DNA of 64,000 nt from Brevibacterium sanguinis. Lineage in GTDB: Bacteria; Actinomycetota; Actinomycetes; Actinomycetales; Brevibacteriaceae. The translations under genes and the position numbers were made by a program. Shown in pieces: positions 33,978 through 44,348 of the stretch. The stretch lies in NCBI RefSeq assembly GCF_003315415.1, contig NZ_QNSB01000003.1, positions 186,001-250,000 on the forward strand, in the 5' to 3' direction. The notes under the pieces were generated by a model. The model was not told where the DNA came from, did not search any database, and saw nothing but the letters and a program-made list of their open reading frames with translations. The stretch's first letter is position 1. Every line of letters begins with the position of its first letter.

Positions 33978-34559
33978 TCACACGGGAACGCCCACGTGCT
34001 CCAGGAACAGTTGATGAATCCGAGAGTCCGGGCCCAGCTCGGGGTGGAAGCTGCCGCCCCAGACGCTGCCCGAGCGCACGAGGACGGGCACGCCCGCATG
34101 CGTGGCGAGCACCTCGGCGCTGCCGGGATCGACGATCTGCGGGGCTCGGATGAACGTCCCCATGAATTCCCTGTCGAGCCCGTGCACCTGCAGCGGTGCG
34201 ACGAAGGACTCCCGCTGGGAGCCATAGGCATTGCGCGCCACCGTGATGTCGAGGCCGCCGGGACGGTCGTAGCCGGACAGTGTGTCGTCCGTGAGCCGAT
34301 CGGCGAGCAGGATCAGGCCGGCGCACGTGCCGAAGGTGGGCAGTCCGCCACAAATCCGCGCGGAGAGCTCGGGGAAGAGGCCGACGGCCGCGGCGAGTCG
34401 CACCATCGCCGAGGACTCCCCGCCGGGCAGGACGATGCCGTCGATCCCGTCGAGATGCTCGGGGCGGGTCACCCTGCGGGTGTCCGCCCCCAGGGAGCGG
34501 AGCACGGTGACGTGCTCACGGAACGCTCCCTGGAGGCCGAGAACGCCGACTGTCACCAT
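33978..34559 (-). CDS. pdxT: Pyridoxal 5'-phosphate synthase glutaminase subunit
   Basis: A 193-residue class I glutamine amidotransferase that feeds ammonia to Pdx[15 protein letters not shown] opens the protein, [13 protein letters not shown] and [11 protein letters not shown] (Cys of the triad) are intact, and [11 protein letters not shown] holds the histidine-glutamate pair. It overlaps the end of pdxS by 7 nt, so the two subunits are made together. The downstream HerA-like gene starts 11 bp later. Confidence 0.95.
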   Translation of the reverse strand: MVTVGVLGLQGAFREHVTVLRSLGADTRRVTRPEHLDGIDGIVLPGGESSAMVRLAAAVGLFPELSARICGGLPTFGTCAGLILLADRLTDDTLSGYDRPGGLDITVARNAYGSQRESFVAPLQVHGLDREFMGTFIRAPQIVDPGSAEVLATHAGVPVLVRSGSVWGGSFHPELGPDSRIHQLFLEHVGVPV

Positions 34560-35434
34560 CCGCGTTCCGCCAGGCGGTGGGGAGCGGGCAGGTCGGCGAC
34601 ATTGATGCCGACCATCGCATCGCCGAGGCCGCGCGAGGCCTTCGCGACCGCGGCGGGGTCGTCGAAGTGGGTCGTCGCCTCGACGATGGCCTTGGCCCGG
34701 GCCTCCGGGTTGCCGGACTTGAAGATGCCGGAGCCGACGAAGACGCCGTCGGCTCCGAGCTGCATCATCATCGCGGCGTCGGCCGGAGTGGCGATCCCGC
34801 CGGCGACGAAGGTGACGACGGGCAGGCGACCAAGGTGTGCCACCTGCTTGACGAGGTGGTACGGTGCGGCGATCTCCTTGGCCGCGACATAGAGCTCGTC
34901 CTCGCTCTTGGCGCCCAGGGCCCGGATCTCACTGTTGATCGTGCGCAGGTGGCGCATCGCCTCGGACACATCTCCCGTCCCGGCCTCCCCCTTCGAGCGG
35001 ATCATCGACGCGCCCTCGGTGATGCGGCGCAGCGCCTCGCCGAGGTTGGTCGCACCGCAGACGAAGGGCACCTTGAACACGGACTTGTCGATGTGGTTGA
35101 CGTAGTCGGCGGGGGAGAGGACCTCGGACTCGTCGATGTAGTCGACACCGAGGGTCTCGAGGATCTGCGCCTCGACGAAATGACCGATGCGGGCCTTGGC
35201 CATGACGGGGATGGAGACGGAGTCGATGATGCTCTCGATGAGGTCGGGATCGCTCATCCGGGCCACACCGCCCTGGGCGCGGATGTCGGCGGGCACCCGT
35301 TCGAGCGCCATGACGGCGCTGGCACCGGACGCCTCGGCGATCTTCGCCTGCTCGGGGGTGACGACGTCCATGATGACGCCTCCCTTGAGCATCTGGGCCA
35401 GTCCGGTGTTGAGCAGGGTCTGCGGTTCGGTCAT
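34553..35434 (-). CDS. pdxS: Pyridoxal 5'-phosphate synthase lyase subunit
   Basis: A 293-residue Pdx[43 protein letters not shown] and [32 protein letters not shown] are diagnostic. It condenses ribose-5-phosphate, glyceraldehyde-3-phosphate and ammonia to PLP. ATG at 35434 has AAGG 9 nt upstream; an in-frame GTG at 35449 is less likely. The promoter faces the divergent PdxR-type gene, with candidate sites between them. Confidence 0.96.
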   Translation of the reverse strand: MTEPQTLLNTGLAQMLKGGVIMDVVTPEQAKIAEASGASAVMALERVPADIRAQGGVARMSDPDLIESIIDSVSIPVMAKARIGHFVEAQILETLGVDYIDESEVLSPADYVNHIDKSVFKVPFVCGATNLGEALRRITEGASMIRSKGEAGTGDVSEAMRHLRTINSEIRALGAKSEDELYVAAKEIAAPYHLVKQVAHLGRLPVVTFVAGGIATPADAAMMMQLGADGVFVGSGIFKSGNPEARAKAIVEATTHFDDPAAVAKASRGLGDAMVGINVADLPAPHRLAERGW

Positions 35435-35488
35435 TGTCGGTGCCTTCACGTGTCATGCGGCGACTGCCGCCGGGAACTGTCTCCGTTC

Positions 35489-35494
35489 ACACTA
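35489..35494 (-). promoter_or_regulatory. Candidate -10 box TAGTGT for pdxS
   Basis: TAGTGT on the minus strand has no good -35 hexamer upstream, as expected for a promoter needing an activator. Confidence 0.45.
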
Positions 35495-35519
35495 CGGTTC
35501 CATGTGGCTCAGACGCAGA

Positions 35520-35556
35520 GCCAGAATGCGCCAGAAATTTCGGGCCAGTACACTGG
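35520..35556. promoter_or_regulatory. Candidate PdxR sites between pdxST and the regulator
   Basis: GCCAGAAT (35520-35527) and GCCAGAAA (35530-35537) repeat with a 10-bp period. They lie about 30-40 bp upstream of the pdxS -10 box, a normal place for an activator. The palindrome CCAGT-AC-ACTGG (35545-35556) overlaps the regulator's own -10 box TACACT (35549-35554), which suggests self-regulation. Confidence 0.5.
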
Positions 35557-35560
35557 GGTC

Positions 35561-36985
35561 ATGACACTCGGGTCCTCGTCGATGCCGCGGGCGGCAGGAG
35601 TGACTCTGCCGATCACCCTCGATCGCGAGTCCGCCCTGCCCCTGCCCGATCAGCTCGTCGCCGAGTTCCGCCGCCTCATCTCGACCGGTGTCCTCCACCC
35701 CGATGAGCCCGTGCCCTCGAGCAGGAGGCTCTCGGCCCACCTCGGCGTCTCGCGCGGAACCGTCGAGACCGCCTACGCCCAACTCGGGGTCGAGGGCTAT
35801 CTCGTGTCCCGGGAACGCTCGGCCACGCGCGTCAACCCGAGCCTGCCGCCCGCGCTGGGCCTCAGCCACCGCAGCAGCCTTCCACCGACCCCGCCGAGGC
35901 GACCGCCCCGCAACGTCGTCGACCTGCGTCCCGGATTCGGCGGCGACGACCCCCTGCGGGAGCCCGCGTTCCGCCGGGCCTGGCGCGACTCCCTCGACAC
36001 CGACCCCGGCCCGCTCGACCCCCTCGGACAGCCGATCGCCCGGTGGGCCATCGCCGAGCAGCTGCGGCTGCTGCGCTCGACCCTGGTCGCCCCCGACGAC
36101 ATCATCCTCACGAGCGGGTCGCGCGACGGGCTGCGCCTGCTCTTCACCGCGGGACTCGACGGCGCCATCGGCGTCGAGAACCCGGGGTTCTCCGGACTGC
36201 GCATGGCGATGACCGACAGGACGCTCGTGCCCTTCGACGTCTCGAGCGGGCTCGACGACGCCGAACTCGACCGCATCGGCCCGCTCGTCGGCGCTGTCGT
36301 CGTCACCCCCAATCATCAGTATCCGCACGGGACGACCCTGCCGGTCGACCGGCGGGTGCGGCTGCTGCGATGGGCCGCGGCCAACGACGTCCTCGTCATC
36401 GAGGACGACTACGACAGCGAGGCCCGGTACCGGCGCACCGTGGTACCGACCCTCTATGATCTCGCCGTCTCGCTCGGCAGCGACGCCGAGGTCGTCCACG
36501 TCGGGACGTTCTCCACGCTGCTCACCGCGAAGGTCTCCACCGGCTACCTCATCGCGCACGGGAGCATCGGCGAGCGACTGGCCCGAACGCGCACCGCCCT
36601 CGGGCCGGCGTTCTCCCCGGTCATGCAGACGGCGCTCGCCTCATACCTCAGCTCCGGCGGACTGCGCCGCCGGATCTCCCGCGGCCGGCGCCGGCTCCGG
36701 GCCGCCGAGGCTGTCGTCGCCGAGGTCGGGTCCATCCACGGCCTCGTCCACGAGGGACGCACCCTCGTCATCGAATCGGATGCGGCAGGCGCGAAGCGGC
36801 TGCGCTCCGAGTTGGCCGGCCACGGCATCCTCGTCTCCTCACTGGCAGCCGGATGGAGCGGGGACAGCGACGTCCGCCATGGAATCGTCCTCGCCCACTC
36901 GAACGTCGAGGCCCCTGTGCTCCGGCGCGCCCTGCGCATCGTCCAACGGCTGACCGCGGCCGGGAAATCCGTCGAGGAGAGGTGA
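35561..36985 (+). CDS. pdxR: MocR/PdxR-type regulator (GntR wing plus aminotransferase-like domain)
   Basis: A 474-residue regulator. Residues 20-80 form the GntR-type winged helix (LPDQLVAEFRRLIS, SSRRLSAHLGVSRGTVETAYAQL). The rest is a fold-type I aminotransferase-like domain with TPNHQYPHGTTLP and VIEDDYDSEARY intact. The usual PLP-lysine motif (S-K-x-L) instead reads GTFSTLLTAKVSTGYL: Thr319 stands where lysine should be and Ser326 where the phosphate-binding arginine should be; Lys324 is the only nearby lysine. Divergent position next to pdxST supports control of PLP synthesis. Start: ATG 6 nt after TACACT, leaderless; the frame is open further upstream. Confidence 0.87.
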   Translation: MTLGSSSMPRAAGVTLPITLDRESALPLPDQLVAEFRRLISTGVLHPDEPVPSSRRLSAHLGVSRGTVETAYAQLGVEGYLVSRERSATRVNPSLPPALGLSHRSSLPPTPPRRPPRNVVDLRPGFGGDDPLREPAFRRAWRDSLDTDPGPLDPLGQPIARWAIAEQLRLLRSTLVAPDDIILTSGSRDGLRLLFTAGLDGAIGVENPGFSGLRMAMTDRTLVPFDVSSGLDDAELDRIGPLVGAVVVTPNHQYPHGTTLPVDRRVRLLRWAAANDVLVIEDDYDSEARYRRTVVPTLYDLAVSLGSDAEVVHVGTFSTLLTAKVSTGYLIAHGSIGERLARTRTALGPAFSPVMQTALASYLSSGGLRRRISRGRRRLRAAEAVVAEVGSIHGLVHEGRTLVIESDAAGAKRLRSELAGHGILVSSLAAGWSGDSDVRHGIVLAHSNVEAPVLRRALRIVQRLTAAGKSVEER

Positions 36986-37030
36986 GGTGATATGCGGGTG
37001 CCCGCCGTTGGGGCCACCGCCGATGATGGC

Positions 37031-37036
37031 TAGGAT
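37031..37036 (+). promoter_or_regulatory. -10 box TAGGAT of leaderless membrane-protein promoter
   Basis: TAGGAT then 6 nt then ATG at 37043. Confidence 0.6.
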
Positions 37037-37042
37037 CGGGTC

Positions 37043-37426
37043 ATGCTCACTTCCGGTTATGTCGCAGACGGCGTCGTCAAGATGCTCGCGGGAGCGGCCC
37101 TGTGCATCTGGCTGCCCGGCCTCGAGGACTTCTTCCTCACACCGAGGTGGCTCGTCATCGCCGCCGCCGTCCTCCTCTTCCTCAGCGGCGCCACCGAGAT
37201 CTCCTACGGCGTGCGCAAGGGGGAGAGGAGCCATATCGCGGTGCTACTCGGATTCGACGCGCTCGCCGTCGTCGCCGTGATCGTCGGCGTCGTCCTCGCG
37301 CTGGCCGACAGCGTCTCCGCGGGATACGTGCTCTTCGGCCTCATCGGCCTGGGATCGCTCGCGGTCGCGATCGTGTTCACCACAGGCGCCAACGGCCCCG
37401 ACTTCGGGGAGGACGCGACGCCTTAG
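37043..37426 (+). CDS. Small four-helix membrane protein of unknown function
   Basis: A 127-residue protein with about four hydrophobic segments (near residues 8-25, 36-52, 64-86 and 92-110). A polar loop GVRKGERSH lies between helices 2 and 3. The end (ANGPDFGEDATP) is acidic. No motif gives a reaction. The downstream 480 bp contain no intact gene of clear origin. Confidence 0.7.
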   Translation: MLTSGYVADGVVKMLAGAALCIWLPGLEDFFLTPRWLVIAAAVLLFLSGATEISYGVRKGERSHIAVLLGFDALAVVAVIVGVVLALADSVSAGYVLFGLIGLGSLAVAIVFTTGANGPDFGEDATP

Positions 37427-37577
37427 GTGTACTTCCCGGTGAGGTTGTGAACACGCGCCGGGGTGTCAGACCACCGAAACCAGTACGGGAACGTATCGAC
37501 ATGGACCAGGTCCCCGGGGGCCGTGACCTCGAATCGGTGTGGACGAGGTCGGCGCACGGTCAGGCCCGTGGACAGGC

Positions 37578-37697
37578 TCCACCATCAACGGTGCGCGGGG
37601 CCTTCACCCTCGCATCGTTGACCGTTTCGACCTCACGCTGGAATGCATACGCCGTCACTATCGCGGAGAGCCGAGTCCTCTCGCAGATCTCGTCGCC
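37578..37697 (+). pseudogene. Remnant of a DUF6994-like gene
   Basis: In one open stretch the translation contains TINGARGLHPRIVDRFDLTL followed by ECIRRHYRGEPSPLADL, closely like the conserved core of DUF6994 proteins (INGARG...DRFDLTLECIRRHY...SPL). Intact members are over 200 residues, and no matching coding sequence flanks this piece on either side or in the other frames. The short frame around it (37539-37724) ends in a stop. I call this a decayed gene core. Confidence 0.65.
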
Positions 37698-37724
37698 ACT
37701 CCTCATGTCGGAGACATCCATTGA

Positions 37725-37871
37725 GGCGCGCTTTCCGCAGCGCGGGCGGCTGCGGTTGAGGAATACCTCGAGGGCACGGGTCGACAGCGGCTTGTCCGAC
37801 CCGCTCACTCCGAAGGGTTGTTCGTGCCGGCGCACCACTGGCACCGGCTCCCCATGCAGCGAGTAAACTGA
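37725..37871 (+). other. Open coding-like remnant, origin unrecognised
   Basis: After the stop of the DUF6994-like piece the same frame stays open for 48 codons, reading ARAAAVEEYLEGTGRQRLV and later FVPAHHWHRLP before TGA. It has normal protein composition but no start codon or ribosome site in a good place. It may be the 3' end of another lost gene. Nothing else is seen in 37427-37577. Confidence 0.35.
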
Positions 37872-37904
37872 CCAGCAACTCAAAGTCGACGACGAGAGGC
37901 GAAT

Positions 37905-38096
37905 ATGATGTCGACGGAAAAGAGCATGCGCAAAGCCTTTGAGAGCCTCGACGAAGCGGCCGGAGCAGCGCCGACCAGGGATGCCGTATTCGGAGACGAG
38001 TTCGACACCAAGGAACACTTCCAGTCAGATCCAGAGGAACCGGAGGACGACCCGCAGGCGGCTGAGGACGCCGAAGACGACCACAACGGTGTCTGA
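37905..38096 (+). CDS. Short acidic hypothetical protein
   Basis: A 63-residue protein. The first half is amphipathic and helical (KSMRKAFESLDEAAG); the second half is strongly acidic (about half Asp/Glu) and likely disordered. GAGAGG precedes the ATGATG start by about 5 nt. It is more A/T-rich than its surroundings. No family is recognised. Confidence 0.5.
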   Translation: MMSTEKSMRKAFESLDEAAGAAPTRDAVFGDEFDTKEHFQSDPEEPEDDPQAAEDAEDDHNGV

Positions 38097-38282
38097 AGCA
38101 ATCTGTGCGCGCAGAACCCGGTGATCGATCAGAAGGCGCGCACTCGATCTGCTCGGAAGCCCGAGCGGCGTCGACCAACGATGCTCACGCTGTCTACGAG
38201 GAAGGCAGTCGGACAGCTGCAGCCTGCCGGCGTGGAGTTGCCGTGCTCGCCCCGCTGCCCGCGTTCGGACGATGCCCGCGGT

Positions 38283-38930
38283 TCAGCGGTTGACCGCCAG
38301 TGCGGCGCAGTAGCCGGCCGGGATGCCGTCGACGATGTCGGTGATGGTCACATCGGGGTGCGGCGAGTTCGGGGTCTGAGAGATGCCGATGTAATCCATC
38401 CCGGGGTCGCGGGCGAGTCCCGTGCTCAGCGCCTTGAGGAAGGCCTCCTTGCGTGCCCAGAGCCGGACGAACCGTGTGGCCATCTCCGGCTGCGCGACTG
38501 CGGCGAGCTCCTCCTGCTCCCGGGGGTGGAGGAGGGATGCCGCCTCGGCGGCCACGTCATGGTCGGGAACCGCCTCGAGGTCGACTCCCACGGGATCACT
38601 GCCCACGGCGACGAGCACGAGGCGCCGGGCCCGGGTGACGGAGAACTCGCAGTCGTCGACGCGTGGTTTGCCCGCCGAGTCGAGACGGATCTCGATGCCG
38701 GCCGGATCGCGGTCGAGGACGGAGGCCAGGACATGACGGAGGACGACTCGTCCCGCCGCCCACGTGGTGGCGATCTCCGGTTCGAACTCACGGGAGTAGT
38801 TGAGCTCCTGCTCGGTGAGCACCGAGAGGTCGGTGCGCGCCCATTCCGCCGGCCCCGCAGTGTCGGCGAGGACGAGGGCGGTGTCGGCGATCTCGGAGTC
38901 GAGGGGGGTGAAGTCGTCGAGCACGATCAT
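38283..38930 (-). CDS. 4'-phosphopantetheinyl transferase superfamily protein (Sfp-like)
   Basis: A 215-residue enzyme that moves the phosphopantetheine arm of CoA to a carrier-protein serine. SDPVGVDLEAVPDHDV has the GVDxE magnesium motif, and RLWARKEAFLKALSTGL is the WxxKEAxxKxxG motif. RRLVLVAVG and FSVTRARRLV resemble the conserved (F)SLSH(S/T) region in altered form (SVTR rather than SLSH). The ATG at 38930 overlaps the upstream LapA stop by 4 nt; no carrier or synthetase is in the window. Confidence 0.83.
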   Translation of the reverse strand: MIVLDDFTPLDSEIADTALVLADTAGPAEWARTDLSVLTEQELNYSREFEPEIATTWAAGRVVLRHVLASVLDRDPAGIEIRLDSAGKPRVDDCEFSVTRARRLVLVAVGSDPVGVDLEAVPDHDVAAEAASLLHPREQEELAAVAQPEMATRFVRLWARKEAFLKALSTGLARDPGMDYIGISQTPNSPHPDVTITDIVDGIPAGYCAALAVNR

Positions 38931-39418
38931 CGACGGTCGGGCCCGAGTGCCTTCGAGACCTTCTTCAGTCTGCGCCCGAGGATGAAGATGCGCACGGAAC
39001 CGACGATCCCGGCGATGAAGATGCCGCCGATCGCGGCGAAGAGCATCGCGATCCCCAGCGGCAGCTCGAACTGCCAGCCGAAGTACTGGAAGTCCGCGGG
39101 GACGTTGTTCTGCAGGATGAAGATGAGGAGGAGGACGAGGACGACGGCCCCGAGGATGAGTGAGAGCCACATTCCCGCCGACATCCCGCCGCGCGTGCGT
39201 TCGCCTTTCGCCCGGTCTCCGGTCGGTCGGGTCTGTGTCTGGTCTCCCTGCTGATCGCGGACCGGTTGTTCGAGGGTCGGTTCGGTCCCTTCGACCTCGG
39301 CGGACTGACGGTGCGGAGCTTCTCCGGGAGGCGGTGGCCCGCCGAGGACGGCCTGGGTCTCGGCCAGCAGCTCCTCGGGGGTCTGGGAGTCGCCGCGGCG
39401 TTCGGGTTGAGTGCTCAT
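38927..39418 (-). CDS. LapA-domain (DUF1049) membrane protein
   Basis: A 163-residue protein: a polar Pro/Gln/Glu-rich N-terminal half (1-80) then two membrane helices in the DUF1049 pattern, LSLILGAVVLVLLLIFILQNNVPADFQYFGWQFELPLGIAMLFAAIGGIFIAG, ending in a basic tail (RRLKKVSKAL). LapA-type proteins take part in envelope assembly in Gram-negatives; the actinobacterial role is unknown. Start at 39418 is 7 nt after TAGGAT; it is coupled to the transferase. Confidence 0.8.
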   Translation of the reverse strand: MSTQPERRGDSQTPEELLAETQAVLGGPPPPGEAPHRQSAEVEGTEPTLEQPVRDQQGDQTQTRPTGDRAKGERTRGGMSAGMWLSLILGAVVLVLLLIFILQNNVPADFQYFGWQFELPLGIAMLFAAIGGIFIAGIVGSVRIFILGRRLKKVSKALGPDRR

Positions 39419-39425
39419 GGGCCCC

Positions 39426-39431
39426 ATCCTA
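39426..39431 (-). promoter_or_regulatory. -10 box TAGGAT of leaderless LapA-domain gene
   Basis: TAGGAT then 7 nt then ATG at 39418 on the minus strand. Confidence 0.6.
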
Positions 39432-39483
39432 GTCGCAGATGGGGCCCATGATCGTGGTTCTCCTCAGGCAGATCCGGTGGGGA

Positions 39484-41739
<2,256 letters not shown>

Positions 41740-41783
41740 TCAGCCCCATCCTACAGTTCGGATTCCAGCGGATTCAGGCACGG

Positions 41784-41789
41784 TAGTGT
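41784..41789 (+). promoter_or_regulatory. Candidate -10 box TAGTGT for thymidine kinase
   Basis: It lies 49 nt before the GTG start at 41838, which has the ribosome site GAGAGGAC. No clear -35. Confidence 0.35.
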
Positions 41790-41837
41790 TCTCCTGGCGC
41801 GTGCGAACCGCGCCGAGACCCGACCGAGAGGACGAAG

Positions 41838-42533
41838 GTGGCCAAGCTCTATTTCCGCTATGGAGCGATGAATTCCGGCAAGTCGACCGCACTGCTCCAG
41901 GCCGCATTCAACTACGAGGAGCGAGGACAGCGGGTCCTGCTGGCCAAGCCGCTCATCGACACCAAGGGCGCGGACCGGATCGTCTCCCGCCTCGGCGTGA
42001 CCCGCGACGTCGACTTCCTCATCCCGCCGGGGGCCGACGTCGAGACGATCTACGCCGAGCACGCCGACTACGTCGACCACGACGCCCTCATCGAATCGCT
42101 CGACACTCCGAAGGCGCCCGTGGCCTGCCTGCTCATCGACGAGGCGCAGTTCCTCGAACCGGTCCAGGTCGACTCCCTCATGCGGATCGCCACCGAAGCC
42201 TCGGTGCCGGTGATGTGCTACGGGATCCGCACCGACTTCCGCACCCGGGCATTCCCCGGCTCGGCGCGGCTCCTCGAGATCGCCCACACCCTCGAGGAGC
42301 TCAAGACCATCTGCCGCTGCGGGCGCAAGGCGATGTTCAACGGCCGCCTCGTCGACGGGCGGTTCATCTTCGACGGCGACCAGGTGGCCATCGACGGCAA
42401 TGCGGTGACCTATGAGTCGCTGTGCCCGAGGTGCTATCTCTCCTTGTCCGGCGGTAGGCTGTTGACGGCAGCTCCCGATCGACCGACCTTCGCGAGGAGT
42501 TCTCATGCGGATCTCAGTCCACGCCCTCAATGA
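41838..42533 (+). CDS. tdk: Thymidine kinase
   Basis: A 231-residue type II thymidine kinase for pyrimidine salvage. YGAMNSGKSTALLQAAFNYEERGQ is the P-loop, CLLIDEAQFL is Walker B, and CRCGRKA plus CPRCY supply the four zinc cysteines. The YESLCPRCY end is usual; about 25 extra residues follow. GTG start. Its 3' end overlaps the next gene by 29 nt, so the downstream three genes are probably read from the same transcript. Confidence 0.95.
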   Translation: MAKLYFRYGAMNSGKSTALLQAAFNYEERGQRVLLAKPLIDTKGADRIVSRLGVTRDVDFLIPPGADVETIYAEHADYVDHDALIESLDTPKAPVACLLIDEAQFLEPVQVDSLMRIATEASVPVMCYGIRTDFRTRAFPGSARLLEIAHTLEELKTICRCGRKAMFNGRLVDGRFIFDGDQVAIDGNAVTYESLCPRCYLSLSGGRLLTAAPDRPTFARSSHADLSPRPQ

Positions 42534-43281
42534 CAACCCCGGCTCTCCCGTCATCGTCTTCGGAAACGCACTCGGCACCCGGGTCTCCCTGTGGTCGGCC
42601 GTCGCGGCCCGACTCGCCGACGACTACCAGATCTACCTCTCCGACCTCCCCGGCCACACCTTCGACGAGTTCGACGTCCTCGCCGACTTCACGATCGAGG
42701 ACCTCGCGTCCGGTCTCGTCGAGTCGATGGCGCTGCACGGCGTCGACCGATTCGCCTACTGCGGGGTCTCGATCTCCGGCGCGATCGGCATGACCCTGGC
42801 CCTCGAGCATCCCGAATCCCTGACCGCGCTCGTCGCGTGCGCGACGAACACGAAGTTCGGCACCGCCGAGTCCTGGGCCGAGCGGATCAAGTACGTCACC
42901 GAGGACGGCACCCAGGGCCAGCTCGACGACACCGCCGATCGCTGGTTCGCCGCCGGTTTCCTCGAGGAGGACATCGCCACGGGGCACGTCATCCTCACCG
43001 ACCTCGCGACGATGGACGATGCCGCCTACATCGCCTGCTGCAAGGCGCTCGTGAAGTTCGACCTCGGTTCGCGACTGCGGTCGGTCACGACGCCGACCCT
43101 GTTCCTCGCCGGCGCCCAGGACCCCGGCTGCACCCCCGAGGTGATGTCCGGGATGGCCGCGCAGGTGCCCGGCGCCGAGTTCGCCGTCATCCCCGACTCC
43201 GCCCATCTGCCGATGGCCGAGCACCCCGATCTCGTCGTCGACCACATCGGCGACTTCCTCGCAGGAGCCCGCACCGCATGA
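42505..43281 (+). CDS. Alpha/beta hydrolase of the 3-oxoadipate enol-lactonase group
   Basis: A 258-residue hydrolase. PVIVFGNALGTRVSLW is the oxyanion segment with the FxNxLGTR pattern of PcaD-like enzymes. FAYCGVSISGAIGMTLAL carries the nucleophile serine, TLFLAGAQDPGCTP is the acid loop, and IPDSAHLPMAEHP holds the histidine. No other protocatechuate genes are near, so the real substrate may differ. It begins inside tdk and is coupled to the OYE gene by ATGA overlap. Ribosome site AGGAGT precedes the ATG. Confidence 0.83.
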   Translation: MRISVHALNDNPGSPVIVFGNALGTRVSLWSAVAARLADDYQIYLSDLPGHTFDEFDVLADFTIEDLASGLVESMALHGVDRFAYCGVSISGAIGMTLALEHPESLTALVACATNTKFGTAESWAERIKYVTEDGTQGQLDDTADRWFAAGFLEEDIATGHVILTDLATMDDAAYIACCKALVKFDLGSRLRSVTTPTLFLAGAQDPGCTPEVMSGMAAQVPGAEFAVIPDSAHLPMAEHPDLVVDHIGDFLAGARTA

Positions 43282-44348
43282 GTCATCTCTTCACCCCCAT
43301 CACCCTGCGCGACCTCGAGGTCGGCAATCGGATCTGGCTCGCCCCCATGTGCCAGTACTCCTGCTCCGACCGGGACGGGATGCCGGGGGACTGGCACCTC
43401 GTCCACCTCGGCGCCCGGGCCCAGGGCGGCTTCGGGCTCATCCTCACCGAGGCGACCGCTGTCCGCCCCGAGGGCCGGATCTCTCCGCAGGACACCGGGA
43501 TCTGGAACGACGAGCAGGCCGTGGCCTGGAGACGGATCGTCGACTTCGTCCACTCCCAGGGGGCGGCGATCGGCATGCAGCTGGCCCATGCGGGTCGAAA
43601 GGCGAGCACGTACGCGCCGTTCCCCGGAAACCCGCGCGGCAGCGTGCCGGAGTCCGAAGGAGGATGGACGACCCGAGGCGCCAGCGCCATCGCCTACCCC
43701 GGCTATGACACCCCGGTGGAGATGACGCACGACGACATCGCCGAGGTGGTCGACGCCTTCGCCCAGGCCGCGAGACGGGCGATCACGGCGGGCTTCGACA
43801 CCGTCGAGATCCACGCGGCCCACGGCTACCTCCTCCATTCCTTCCTCTCGCCCCTGTCGAACTCCCGGACGGACGAGTACGGGGGCGATCTCGCCGGTCG
43901 CGCCCGCCTGCTCCATGACGTGCACGCGGCAGTGCGCGAGGCGGTGGGGGAGCGGGTGCCGGTCATCGTCCGCCTCTCGGCCAGCGAATGGCGGGAGGAC
44001 GGATTCGACATCTCCCAGGCCGTCAGCGTCTCCACCGAACTGAGGGCTGCGGGCGCCGACCTCGTCGACGTGTCCTCGGGAGGGAATATGCCGGTGACGA
44101 TCCCCGTCGGCCCCGGCTATCAGGTTCCCCTGTCAGCGGCGATCCGCTCCGCAGGGGTGCCGACCGGGACCGTCGGTCTCATCACCGAACCCGATCAGGC
44201 CGAGACGATCCTGGCCACAGGACAGGCCGACGTCATCTTCCTCGCCCGGGTCGCCCTGCGCGAGCCGGGCTGGCCGCAGCGCGCCGCGCACGAGCTCGGC
44301 GTCGACCCCGGCCCCTATCCGCCGCAGTACCTGAGAGGAGCCTGGTGA
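43278..44348 (+). CDS. NADH:flavin oxidoreductase, old-yellow-enzyme (YqjM-like)
   Basis: A 356-residue FMN TIM barrel. LAPMCQYSC carries the YqjM-type redox-control Cys25, IGMQLAHAGRKAS and EIHAAHGYLLHSFLSPLSNSRTDEYGG are the active-site and FMN motifs, and ILATGQADVIFLARVALREPGWP closes the barrel. It should reduce activated C=C bonds with NADPH. It is the third gene of a coupled group after tdk and the hydrolase. Confidence 0.93.
   Translation: MSHLFTPITLRDLEVGNRIWLAPMCQYSCSDRDGMPGDWHLVHLGARAQGGFGLILTEATAVRPEGRISPQDTGIWNDEQAVAWRRIVDFVHSQGAAIGMQLAHAGRKASTYAPFPGNPRGSVPESEGGWTTRGASAIAYPGYDTPVEMTHDDIAEVVDAFAQAARRAITAGFDTVEIHAAHGYLLHSFLSPLSNSRTDEYGGDLAGRARLLHDVHAAVREAVGERVPVIVRLSASEWREDGFDISQAVSVSTELRAAGADLVDVSSGGNMPVTIPVGPGYQVPLSAAIRSAGVPTGTVGLITEPDQAETILATGQADVIFLARVALREPGWPQRAAHELGVDPGPYPPQYLRGAW

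Noticed and set aside
37560..38018. A 152-residue minus-strand open frame in the decayed region
   Set aside because: No recognisable motif, start site or ribosome site; it overlaps the small acidic protein and the DUF6994-like remnant on the other strand.
42505..43281. Protocatechuate pathway (pcaD) assignment
   Set aside because: Only the fold and the FxNxLGTR motif fit; no pcaGHBC genes are present and the neighbours differ.
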